The notes under the pieces: generated by a model
Seen by the model: only the letters and a program-made list of their open reading frames with translations
Told to the model about the DNA's origin: nothing
Databases searched by the model: none
Source of the DNA: an uncultured Oscillospiraceae bacterium
GTDB taxonomy: Bacteria; Bacillota; Clostridia; Oscillospirales; Oscillospiraceae
DNA: 64,000 bases
Direction: 5' to 3'
Assembly (NCBI GenBank): GCA_944385365.1
Contig: CALWWW010000007.1
Span: 1 to 64,000 of the forward strand
Program-made: the position numbers and the translations under genes
Shown: positions 40,820-48,908 of the stretch, in pieces
How the letters are laid out: the number at the start of each line of letters is the position of its first letter
How positions within the stretch are numbered: position 1 is the stretch's first letter

Positions 40820-41401
40820 ATGGCTTTTACGGGCTTTACGGCCAATACCGCAAAAAAGCTCTTGCTGGATGCAGGAGCCTTTGTCAAAGATTATGACCCG
40901 TCCACCGATACCTGGGATACCATCAAGGACACCAAGGTCATCGGTGCCACACAGGGAGGCGGCAGTTTTTCCGCCGTGCCCACCGTCCGGCGCATTGAGA
41001 TCGACGGCGTCAAGGGCGCTGCCAAGGGCCTGGAGGCTCTGGACGAGTGGGTGGTCACTATTACTGCTAACGTCAAGGAGGTCAGCGCGGAGGCGATTGC
41101 CCTGGCCCTGGCATCCAGCACCAGCGCACCGGCAGACCAGCCGGAGGGATACACCAAGATCACGGCCAACAACGCCATTGATCTGGATGACTACCTGGAG
41201 AATATCACATGGATCGGCCGCCTGTCCGGCAGCGATAAACCGGTCATCATCGTGGTTAAAAACGCCCTTAATACCAACGGCCTCAGCCTGACCATGGCCG
41301 ATAAAGCCGAGGGCGTTATCGCCTTGACGTTCACCGGACACTATGACCCGACGGAGCTGGACAGCCCGCCCTTTGAAATCTACTACCCGGAGGTGGCGTA
41401 A
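40820..41401 (+). CDS. Major tail protein
   Basis: 193 residues, beta-rich: GATQGGGSFSAVPTVRRIEIDGV at the start, GVIALTFTGHYDPT near the end. Typical size and position of the phi13/TP901-like tube protein. Ribosome site GAGAGGAGATAATAAC. Confidence 0.85.
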   Translation: MAFTGFTANTAKKLLLDAGAFVKDYDPSTDTWDTIKDTKVIGATQGGGSFSAVPTVRRIEIDGVKGAAKGLEALDEWVVTITANVKEVSAEAIALALASSTSAPADQPEGYTKITANNAIDLDDYLENITWIGRLSGSDKPVIIVVKNALNTNGLSLTMADKAEGVIALTFTGHYDPTELDSPPFEIYYPEVA

Positions 41402-41764
41402 ATGAGAAAGCTGAATACCACTGATGTGTTTAACTTTTGCCGACTGGTCAAGGCTACGGAGGCCCGGGAGCAGCTGCGGGGCATCGTTTACAGCGTGGCC
41501 AAGCAACGGGAAGCCGGGAATGAAACGCCCGTGGATTTGACCCAGGTGGGCGTGGACGGCATCCTGGCTATTGTCGAAGCCGCCGTTGATCCCAAGGCCG
41601 AAGCCATGGCCTACAAGTTTCTGGCCGGGCCGCTGGAGTGTACGCCGGAGGCGGTGGCGAATATGCCTCTGGAGGAACTGCTGCCGACGCTGCAGCGTCT
41701 GGCCGAGGACAATAATCTGACGACTTTTTTCTCGTATGCCTCCGGTATTCTTGGGAAGAACTGA
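41402..41764 (+). CDS. Tail assembly chaperone (gpG analogue)
   Basis: 120 residues, helical, directly after the tube gene and before the tape measure. It guides tail assembly around the tape measure and is extended by frameshift in a fraction of products. The slippery heptamer lies at 41725-41731, 11 codons before the stop. Confidence 0.82.
   Translation: MRKLNTTDVFNFCRLVKATEAREQLRGIVYSVAKQREAGNETPVDLTQVGVDGILAIVEAAVDPKAEAMAYKFLAGPLECTPEAVANMPLEELLPTLQRLAEDNNLTTFFSYASGILGKN
41725..41731 (+). other. Probable -1 frameshift site of the tail chaperone
   Basis: TTTTTTC, read as T TTT TTC in the zero frame (codons ACT TTT TTC), fits X XXY YYZ. After slippage the frame continues CTC GTA TGC CTC ... 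into the 41.7-42.0 kb frame. Confidence 0.72.
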
Positions 41765-42033
41765 CCGCTCTTTTGTACCGGAGCTATCACGACCCAGCTG
41801 CCATTCTGGAAATGGATGCCGAGGAGGGCATGGCCCTGCTGCAAAACGCGGCAGAGCGGGAACAGGAACTGATGCTTTTTGCCCGCTGGGTAGCCGGTCC
41901 TCAATACTCTGTCAGCTTTGACGAGTTCAAGGCACAGCTGTCCAGGCCTCCGGAAAAACCGGCAGCGGCTATCCTGGAGGATGTGGGCAACATTATGACG
42001 GCATGGGAGGGACAGCGCAATGGAGATATTTAA
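41731..42033 (+). CDS. Tail chaperone frameshift extension (gpT analogue)
   Basis: About 100 codons in the -1 frame: LRYSWEELTALLYRSYHDPAA..., helical and acidic. The frame has an internal ATG-free start region and no good ribosome site, and it overlaps the tape measure start by 14 bp. All this fits a GT-type fusion product. Confidence 0.75.
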   Translation, partial: LVCLRYSWEELTALLYRSYHDPAAILEMDAEEGMALLQNAAEREQELMLFARWVAGPQYSVSFDEFKAQLSRPPEKPAAAILEDVGNIMTAWEGQRNGDI

Positions 42034-43906
42034 GCTGTTCGGCTCAATTCTGGTCAACACCGACGAGGCAGAACAGTCCATTAGCAAAGTGGATAAGAAA
42101 GCTGGAGGCTTTGCCTCCAAACTTGGCAGCGGTATCGCAACCGCTGCCAAGTGGTCGGCGGGTCTTATAGGTGCTGCGGCTTCTGCTTCTGCCGGTGTGG
42201 TGGGTGCCATTAGTCAAATGGACGAAGCCACAGAAGAGTATCGTACTGCAATGGGCAAGCTAAATGCTGCATTTGAAGCAGCCGGTTCCGACGCCGATAT
42301 GGCCTCCTATGCGTACGGTGAATTTTATAAAATTCTGGGTGATGTAGATACTGCCACAGAAGCCAGTCAGCTTTTGGCACAGCTTTCTACAGACGGGGAA
42401 GATATTGCATATTGGACACATATTGCAGCAGGTGCTTATGCAGCGTTTGGCGACGCTCTGCCTATTGAGGGATTGATCGAGGCTGCAAATGAGACGGCAA
42501 AAGTTGGCGAAGTTACAGGCAGTTTGGCAGATGCGCTGAATTGGGTTGGCTTGAGCGAAGAAGACGTTAATAAAAAGCTGTCTGAGCTTTCTAGCGAGAC
42601 TGAACGTGCAGATTACATTATGAATTTGCTAATGGATACTTATGACAGTACAGCGGATTCTTTTTGGGAAAACAATGAGCAGTTAGTCAAATCTCGTGAA
42701 GCGCAAACACAGCTAAACAATGCAATGGTTGATGCGGGAGAAACGATTGCAGAGTTAAAATCTCAATTTTCTTCCATGGGGACAGGGTTGTTGACACAAC
42801 TAATGCCAACAATTCAATCCATCTTGGATATTATTCAGGAAAATATGCCGCTAGTACAGCAAATCTTTGAACAAATTGCCCCGGTCATAGTGGGTATGGT
42901 GGAGGCCCTGCTGCCTCATTTGCTGAGTCTGGTGGATACGGTGCTACCAGTTTTTGTGGAGCTTTTAAACTTGCTGGTGCCGGTGTTTGTTGAGATTGTC
43001 GAGACCATTCTTCCGGTGGTAATTAGCCTCATAGAAACACTGCTGCCGCCACTGATGGACATTATTGAGACGTTGCTACCGGTTTTGCTGGACTTGCTGC
43101 GTCCTATTTTGGATCTGCTACAGCCCATAATTGATTTGCTGTCTCCCTTGCTGGAGCTGGTAGTGGCATTTCTGGAGCCATTGACGCAGCTGCTCGGTGA
43201 TATTTTGACACCGATTATTGCTAAGGCTACGGAGATTGCCGAAAAAATTATTGGTAAAGTTACAGAGGCCCTCAAGGGCATTGCAGACTATATGAAGAGT
43301 TTTATCCCGAACATGATACAGTCCGGAAAAGACCTGTTCAATGGTCTTTGGGACGGCGCAAAAAACATCTGGGACAGCATTCAATCCTGGACCACAGAAA
43401 AACTTGGGTGGATTTTAACTGCTGTATTGGAAAAAGCCGGGCAAATTGTTTCTCGTGTTAAAGATTCTTTGCAGAATTTGTTGGGTGCTTTGACAGGATT
43501 TGTACCTAACATGGTCCAGGCAGGCAAAAAGCTGTTTAACGGTCTATGGGATGGCGTAAAAGGCATTTGGAGCAGTATGCAGTCATGGGTTACTGAAAAA
43601 ATCAACTGGCTGCTGGATAAAATCACATTTTGGGACAACAGCAAATCGGCCATGGCTGACGGCTCCCACGCCTCCGGCCTGCCCTATGTCCCCTATGACG
43701 GCTACCGGGCCATCCTGCACCGGGGCGAATCCGTGCTTAATGCTGCCGATACATCCAGCTTGCTGGAGAATATCAAGGCCCTGGCTGCTACCGGGGGGAG
43801 CAGTGAGCCAATTACCATTGTAGTCAAGACCACACTGGATGGGAAACAGATTGGTGAAAGCGTCACAAAATATCAAAGAAATCAGGCAAGGGCGGTGATG
43901 GGCTGA
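42020..43906 (+). CDS. Tail tape measure protein
   Basis: 628 residues. The start (ILVNTDEAEQSISKVDKKAG) and early Gly/Ala-rich helix are typical. Residues about 270-420 hold a striking series of Leu/Pro/Val-rich helical units (LLPHLLSLVDTVLPVFVELL and so on), the membrane-active part. Two similar NMI/VQ-AGK-LFNGLWDG units follow (about 435-530). The C-terminus GLPYVPYDGYRAILHRGE is conserved. Tail length scales with this gene, so the tail should be short to medium. Its middle is richer in A/T than neighbouring genes. Confidence 0.92.
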   Translation: MEIFKLFGSILVNTDEAEQSISKVDKKAGGFASKLGSGIATAAKWSAGLIGAAASASAGVVGAISQMDEATEEYRTAMGKLNAAFEAAGSDADMASYAYGEFYKILGDVDTATEASQLLAQLSTDGEDIAYWTHIAAGAYAAFGDALPIEGLIEAANETAKVGEVTGSLADALNWVGLSEEDVNKKLSELSSETERADYIMNLLMDTYDSTADSFWENNEQLVKSREAQTQLNNAMVDAGETIAELKSQFSSMGTGLLTQLMPTIQSILDIIQENMPLVQQIFEQIAPVIVGMVEALLPHLLSLVDTVLPVFVELLNLLVPVFVEIVETILPVVISLIETLLPPLMDIIETLLPVLLDLLRPILDLLQPIIDLLSPLLELVVAFLEPLTQLLGDILTPIIAKATEIAEKIIGKVTEALKGIADYMKSFIPNMIQSGKDLFNGLWDGAKNIWDSIQSWTTEKLGWILTAVLEKAGQIVSRVKDSLQNLLGALTGFVPNMVQAGKKLFNGLWDGVKGIWSSMQSWVTEKINWLLDKITFWDNSKSAMADGSHASGLPYVPYDGYRAILHRGESVLNAADTSSLLENIKALAATGGSSEPITIVVKTTLDGKQIGESVTKYQRNQARAVMG

Positions 43907-44268
43907 TGTATCCATTTGTAATTAACGGAAAAGACTTTTCCAAGCTGGTCAATAAGTATGGGGTTGTGGAACGGCTGGAACCTGTACTGGGCGGCAGCAT
44001 TCAGGACCTGGACGGAATCACACACAGCAAAGTTATCCGATGGCGTCGGAACGTCACGTTCCCGATCAACCCGCTGACCGACGCACAGGCGGCGGAATTG
44101 CACGCCGAATTAACCGCTGATCCGCTGGTGGTGACCTACTTTTCTCCCAATTCCAATGAGTCTGTCAGCTGCAGGATGCAGCCGCCGACGTTGGAGCATG
44201 AGCTGGGCCTGGTTAATGGCAACAAACGCCATTGGCTGGGCGGTACGCTGAATCTGGCAGAGGTGTAG
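43906..44268 (+). CDS. Tail protein, distal-tail region
   Basis: 120 residues, beta-rich (YPFVINGKDFSKLVNKYGVVERL..., then RMQPPTLEHELGLVNGN). Located where the distal tail (Dit) protein is expected and probably a short Dit-like or tail-hub component. TGATG overlap with the tape measure gene. Confidence 0.6.
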   Translation: MYPFVINGKDFSKLVNKYGVVERLEPVLGGSIQDLDGITHSKVIRWRRNVTFPINPLTDAQAAELHAELTADPLVVTYFSPNSNESVSCRMQPPTLEHELGLVNGNKRHWLGGTLNLAEV

Positions 44269-44270
44269 CA

Positions 44271-44921
44271 ATGGGGGCCGTAGAAATCCGCGCCATTATT
44301 GACGGTACAACGTATGAGCAGGGAAAAATCACATCCTGCCGTGTGACCAGTGGCCTTTTTTCCGGGTCGACATTTTCCATTGGCGGCTGTGTTGCAGCAC
44401 AAATGGAGATCACGCTGCGGCATCCTGCCTCAATTGCCCGTGGTGCCAGCATTGCGCTGCAGTGCCGATCGGGTCCGTCTGATCCATGGATTCCGCAGGG
44501 CATCTATTTTATTGATACCCGCACACATGACGCAGCCACGGACACGCTGACGCTCAGCTGCTACGATGCTATGCTCAAGGCGGAGCAGCAATGGCTGCAA
44601 CCTGGGTACGAGTTAAAAAACTGGCCCATGCCGCCAATGACCGCCGTGGAGGACATTGCCGGACGGATGGGCGTAACCATCGACGGGCGGACTGTGCTGG
44701 ACCCTCAATTCCCTGCGGAGTATCCCGTGGATGAATACGGCGATCTTACCATGCGGGAAGTGCTGTCCTATCTGGCCATGGCCAATGCGGGAAACTGGAT
44801 TATCGCGCACTCCGGAGAATTGCTGCTTGTGCGGATGCAGGATATTCCACCTGAGACGCATTATCTGATAACCGAACGTGGCGCGGCAATCCGCTTCGGG
44901 GAGGTGAGACTGCTTGTCTGA
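44271..44921 (+). CDS. Tail-hub protein (baseplate), N-terminal Tal-like
   Basis: 216 residues, beta-sandwich start (VEIRAIIDGTTYEQGKITSCRV) and a helical LTMREVLSYLAMANAGNWII part, as in the hub domains of tail-associated lysins. No peptidase domain. The ATG 44271 follows GAGGTGTAGCA. Translationally linked to the next gene. Confidence 0.65.
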   Translation: MGAVEIRAIIDGTTYEQGKITSCRVTSGLFSGSTFSIGGCVAAQMEITLRHPASIARGASIALQCRSGPSDPWIPQGIYFIDTRTHDAATDTLTLSCYDAMLKAEQQWLQPGYELKNWPMPPMTAVEDIAGRMGVTIDGRTVLDPQFPAEYPVDEYGDLTMREVLSYLAMANAGNWIIAHSGELLLVRMQDIPPETHYLITERGAAIRFGEVRLLV

Positions 44922-46461
44922 TAAGTATTATATTGGACGCCGCACGGACGGAATGGAGCGCTACCAGGAGTTTTTGCCAATCTCTAAGGTTATTGCCCGC
45001 AATGGTACCGACACAGGATTTACAGCCGGTGACGATACGGGACGGACACTGGAATTTACCTCTCCGTGGGCTTCTCAGGCCATGGCCGAGTCGGTGCTGG
45101 CCTCCGTCAAAGGGTATGTATATCGTCCATTTGAGGCCCAAAATGCGCTGCTCGACTTGTCGGCCATGCCGGGGGATACGGTCACGGTGGACGGAATGTA
45201 CAGTCTGATCGGCAACAGAGACATTCAGTACAGTGGTTTGTCTCCTGTGACCATATCCGCACCCGAGGATGAAGAACTGGATCATGAATACCCCTATGTA
45301 TCCCAGACACGGCGGGAGGAGGACAGACTAATACAGGGTGCGTATTCTCTAATCCGCAAAACGGCCGAAAGTATTCTGCTGGAGGTCGGTGGCATTGGTG
45401 AACAGGTATCTAAAATTGAACAATACATTGACAGCATTACGCTGTCCGTGTCCAACGGAGATACCAGCAGCACCATATCGCTGAAAGCGGGAGAAGCGGT
45501 AATCTCCAGCCAGAATATCACGTTTTCCGGGTTCGTGACGTTCACCGGTCTGTCCAGCGGCACTACCACGATTGACGGGGCCTGCATCAAGACCGGTACA
45601 ATCGACGCAGAGCGGCTAAATCTGACGGGGGCCATCACCTTTTCGGATTTGAACGAGTCCACGCAAAATAAGATTGACACCGCCGGGTCCTCTGCGTTTC
45701 AAGCGATAAATCTAGCAAACAGCGCGTTGAATACTGCAAATCAGGCAAACCGTATCGCTGAATCAGCACAGTCGTCCGTGGATGCCTGGACGTATGAGGG
45801 AACAACGTATATCGATGGAACGCAGCTCATGACAGGAACGGTCACTGCAAGCGCTCTAAAAGGCGGAACGCTATCCATATTGGACAGCAGCGGCAGCGTC
45901 GCGGCGTACTTCTATCCCACAGGAGCGTCGTCTTTCCCTGGACGCAAGCTGCAAATTGACAGCGGCGCTTTGAGTATCAGCGCCAGCTCCGGCGCTGTGT
46001 ATTTGGAATCCTCCAACGACGCTTTTTTGACGCTCGGTGGAGAATACCGTCTGGCCTCGTTCGGCTGCGCAATCGGCGCGGCGACAGACGGGGGCTGGGC
46101 TTGCGGAACTGGTGCCAACAGATGGAGCCAGGTGTGGGCTGTAAACGGAACAATACAAACCTCCGACAGAAACCAGAAGTACGAAATTGAGTACGGGCTG
46201 GAGCGGTTCGCCCCGATATTCGATTTTCTGAAACCCTGCTCCTACCGGCTTATCGGAGATAACCACGACCGGGTCCACATGGGCTTGATCGCGCAGGACG
46301 TGGAGCAAGCCATGGCCGAAGTCGGAATTGACAGCATGGATTTCTCCACCCTGGTCATAGACCAGGGCCGATACGCCATCCGTTACACAGAACTAATTCC
46401 TCTCCTTATTTTGGAGGTACAAAAGCTGAAACAGGAGGTAGCACAGTGGAAGAGAAGCTGA
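44914..46461 (+). CDS. Tail fibre/endosialidase-type protein with S74 chaperone
   Basis: 515 residues. The first 110 continue the hub-like fold. A long low-complexity beta/helix shaft follows (GTIDAERLNLTGAITFSD...), and residues 416-515 are a Peptidase_S74 intramolecular chaperone: QTSDRNQKYEIEYG with the Ser417/Lys422 dyad, then GLIAQDVEQAM. This domain helps trimerise the fibre and then cleaves itself off. The start is TTG 44914, 9 nt after GGGAGG. Confidence 0.85.
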   Translation: MSDKYYIGRRTDGMERYQEFLPISKVIARNGTDTGFTAGDDTGRTLEFTSPWASQAMAESVLASVKGYVYRPFEAQNALLDLSAMPGDTVTVDGMYSLIGNRDIQYSGLSPVTISAPEDEELDHEYPYVSQTRREEDRLIQGAYSLIRKTAESILLEVGGIGEQVSKIEQYIDSITLSVSNGDTSSTISLKAGEAVISSQNITFSGFVTFTGLSSGTTTIDGACIKTGTIDAERLNLTGAITFSDLNESTQNKIDTAGSSAFQAINLANSALNTANQANRIAESAQSSVDAWTYEGTTYIDGTQLMTGTVTASALKGGTLSILDSSGSVAAYFYPTGASSFPGRKLQIDSGALSISASSGAVYLESSNDAFLTLGGEYRLASFGCAIGAATDGGWACGTGANRWSQVWAVNGTIQTSDRNQKYEIEYGLERFAPIFDFLKPCSYRLIGDNHDRVHMGLIAQDVEQAMAEVGIDSMDFSTLVIDQGRYAIRYTELIPLLILEVQKLKQEVAQWKRS

Positions 46462-46607
46462 AACAGGCCTATGAATTGCTGTCCAGAATCCCGGTAACCG
46501 GTGACGCGGTTGACGTTATGGCAGCGGTTCGCGCATTACTAAGAGATGCCTACAAGGAGGTGCAGGAACTTGGCCGACAAGGCAATACAGGACCTTCCGA
46601 GAGTTGA
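46446..46607 (+). CDS. Small tail-region protein
   Basis: 53 residues, MEEKLKQAYELLSRIPVTGD..., two helices. GTG start 7 nt after AGGAGGT; overlaps both fibre genes. Unknown; small proteins here often assist fibre assembly. Confidence 0.6.
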   Translation: MEEKLKQAYELLSRIPVTGDAVDVMAAVRALLRDAYKEVQELGRQGNTGPSES

Positions 46608-47880
46608 CCGACTGGAGGTTGATGACCTTCTTGTAGTCGGTGACGCCAGCAACGGATATAACGCCCACGCCGCCACCGGAGCGATCATGCGTATTTTGGT
46701 TAAGGAGCAGGCCAGTGAAGCCGTTGCAGAAATTGAGTCCAAAGTCAGCGAAGCGTCACAGGCCGCTACGTCAGCGGCTGGGTCAGCAGATGCAGCGCAA
46801 CAGTATGCGCAAAACGCTACTGACAGCGCAGAACAGTCTGCCACGTCAGCACAGCAGTCCGAAACCAGTGCAACTGACGCGCAGGGTTATGCTAACAGCG
46901 CATCTGAGAAAGCTACACTGTCGCAGTCTTGGGCTGTTGGTGGCACAGGGAGCCGCGAGGACGAGGACACTGACAACGCTAAATACTGGGCCGAGCAGGC
47001 ACATAACGCCGCAGGCGGCGGGGTAACGACGTTTAACGGAAGAACGGGTGCTGTTATTCCACAAGCCGGAGATTATACACCGGACATGGTCGGCGCTGTT
47101 GGGGTGGTTATCGGTGTACCAGCCGGAAACATTCCAATGTTTACAGACAGTGGAACGTTACAAAACAGCGGAAAAAAAATAACAGATTTTGAACCATCGG
47201 CATTGATTCATGATTTATCTCTTTACGTCAATTCTTTTTCCGGCGACGACAAAAACAACGGTCTTTCTGCCGAACACCCGAAAAAAACCATTCAATCCGC
47301 CGTTGACGTTATTCCGAAGCTACTGACCGGAGGGCGGGCGTTAATTAACATTTCCCCCGGAGAATACGAAGAAGATGTGTACATTCGTGGGCTTACCGGC
47401 GTTGGTTCGGTGCAGGAATCCGTTTACCTGTCTTCCACTGGAGCCGCGGAGGAAACGTCGATCGTAGGATCAATCAAGATTGCCGGAACAGCGCCGGTAT
47501 GGATAAGAAATTTAACAATCAAGTCCGGCGGCAAAGATGTCCCATTGCTGGACTGCTACTTTTCAAGCGTATCAGTGACAGGATGTGTCCTTGATGCAGC
47601 CAATATTAGCGGAACCTCTGCGGCGGTAAAGTCAACAGTCGGTAATCTAAATATGAGAAACTCGTCTATAAGCAATGCAAAAAGTTTAGCAATGTCGGCG
47701 AGTGGTATTTTGATTGCGCTGGGATTGACCGGTAGCGGAAACAAAACTGGCATACAAAATTCGGATGCGATTGGCAGAGCCGGAATCGTTTCTGTAAACA
47801 AACTTAGCCAGGACTTTGCAGAAACTATATTTGTTAAGGTTGGTGGCGGATTTATCGTAGAAAACGGGGTAGTGGTATGA
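46570..47880 (+). CDS. Receptor-binding tail fibre, right-handed beta-helix type
   Basis: 436 residues. An Ala/Ser/Gln-rich collagen-like helical stalk (about 50-135, SASEKATLSQSW) leads into TTFNGRTGAVIPQAGDYTPDMV, a common fibre adaptor, then a parallel beta-helix (about 230-410) with DNNGLS and IRNLTIKSG turns, as in pectin-lyase-fold spikes. Probably contacts the host surface. The start is TTG 46570, 9 nt after AAGGAGG; the upstream ATG lacks a ribosome site. Confidence 0.75.
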   Translation: MADKAIQDLPRVDRLEVDDLLVVGDASNGYNAHAATGAIMRILVKEQASEAVAEIESKVSEASQAATSAAGSADAAQQYAQNATDSAEQSATSAQQSETSATDAQGYANSASEKATLSQSWAVGGTGSREDEDTDNAKYWAEQAHNAAGGGVTTFNGRTGAVIPQAGDYTPDMVGAVGVVIGVPAGNIPMFTDSGTLQNSGKKITDFEPSALIHDLSLYVNSFSGDDKNNGLSAEHPKKTIQSAVDVIPKLLTGGRALINISPGEYEEDVYIRGLTGVGSVQESVYLSSTGAAEETSIVGSIKIAGTAPVWIRNLTIKSGGKDVPLLDCYFSSVSVTGCVLDAANISGTSAAVKSTVGNLNMRNSSISNAKSLAMSASGILIALGLTGSGNKTGIQNSDAIGRAGIVSVNKLSQDFAETIFVKVGGGFIVENGVVV

Positions 47881-48461
47881 CTGTAATCTATTTAAATCAA
47901 ACCTATGACTGCACAAAAGCAGTCAGATTCGAAAATAAAGCGATACTATATCTGATTGACGGAAATACCATTGAGTTTGTCGGCGTATCGAAAAGTGCGT
48001 GGAGCCAATTCCAGTTTGAGAGCGGTGACTGGTATCAGCCGCCTCTGGATGAGATCAAGACCAGCAAGATCGTAGACCTATCCGCAGCCTGCAACGCTGC
48101 CATCGTGGCCGGTATGAACGTACAGACCAGCCAGGGCACGGAGCATTTCTCCCTAGAGGAGACCGATCAAATCAACCTGTCAACGGCGCTTACTGCCGTG
48201 CAGGCCGGGGCCGCATCTTATCCGTATCACGCCGACGGTCGGCTGTGTCGGATGTTTACGGCGGCAGAGATTCAGTCTATTGCTCAGGCCAGCGTTCAGC
48301 ACAAGCTGTACCACACGACCCTCTGCAATCATCTGCTGACATGGGCGCGCCGGGCGGAGACTGCGGAGGAACTGTCCGGGATTTCCTACACGGCGGACAA
48401 TCTCCCGGATGATTTGGCAGCCAACATGGCGGAAGTTTTGGCATCCGCTTCGTCCCTATGA
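47877..48461 (+). CDS. Tail-fibre-associated protein (DUF4376-like)
   Basis: 194 residues. An N-terminal beta domain (MTVIYLNQTYDCTKAVRFENK) is followed by a helical C-terminal half (HADGRLCRMFTAAEIQSIAQA), similar to DUF4376 proteins beside fibres. Likely fibre accessory or assembly factor. ATGA overlap with the fibre gene. Confidence 0.6.
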   Translation: MTVIYLNQTYDCTKAVRFENKAILYLIDGNTIEFVGVSKSAWSQFQFESGDWYQPPLDEIKTSKIVDLSAACNAAIVAGMNVQTSQGTEHFSLEETDQINLSTALTAVQAGAASYPYHADGRLCRMFTAAEIQSIAQASVQHKLYHTTLCNHLLTWARRAETAEELSGISYTADNLPDDLAANMAEVLASASSL

Positions 48462-48895
48462 GCCGGGTGGGCCGCCGGGTCCTGTCCATACTCCTTTGGA
48501 CTTGGGGCGGCACGGTGTACTTTTTGATGGAGGTTGCCTGGAAGTCCGCCACCGGCCACCCGGAGCGGATCAGCTGGACCATGCTGGTGTTATCCATCCT
48601 CCTGTCCATCCCCCTGGAGCGCTTTGGCGCGGAGCTGCCCTGGGAGATGCCCTTGATGCTCCAGGCTGCCATCTGCACTGTGGCCATTACCGCCACGGAA
48701 CTGGTGGCCGGGCTGATCCTCAATACCTGGCTGGGCCTGGGCGTCTGGGATTATTCCCATCTGCCCCTCAATTTTTGGGGCCAAATCTGCGCCCAGTATA
48801 CCCTGCTCTGGTACATTCTGTGCCTGATCTTTATTCCTGTATTCGACTGGCTGCGCTATGCAGTCGAAGACGGCGATAAGCCGCATTATACATAA
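48458..48895 (+). CDS. CmpB-like membrane protein (ABC_trans_CmpB) in the lysis region
   Basis: 145 residues with four hydrophobic segments. GLGVWDYSHLPLNFWGQICAQ followed by a hydrophobic stretch and a charged WLRY end are the motifs of the so-called putative ABC-transporter type IV (CmpB) family. No ATPase is nearby. Its place between fibres and endolysin suggests a lysis or envelope role, perhaps a holin-like partner (inference). ATGA overlap with the previous gene. Confidence 0.7.
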   Translation: MSRVGRRVLSILLWTWGGTVYFLMEVAWKSATGHPERISWTMLVLSILLSIPLERFGAELPWEMPLMLQAAICTVAITATELVAGLILNTWLGLGVWDYSHLPLNFWGQICAQYTLLWYILCLIFIPVFDWLRYAVEDGDKPHYT

Positions 48896-48908
48896 GTGAG
48901 GCGATTGC

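Noticed and set aside
39465..41401. Further programmed frameshifts among the short connector genes
   Set aside because: Each gene has its own start with a ribosome site, and the overlaps are ordinary translational coupling.
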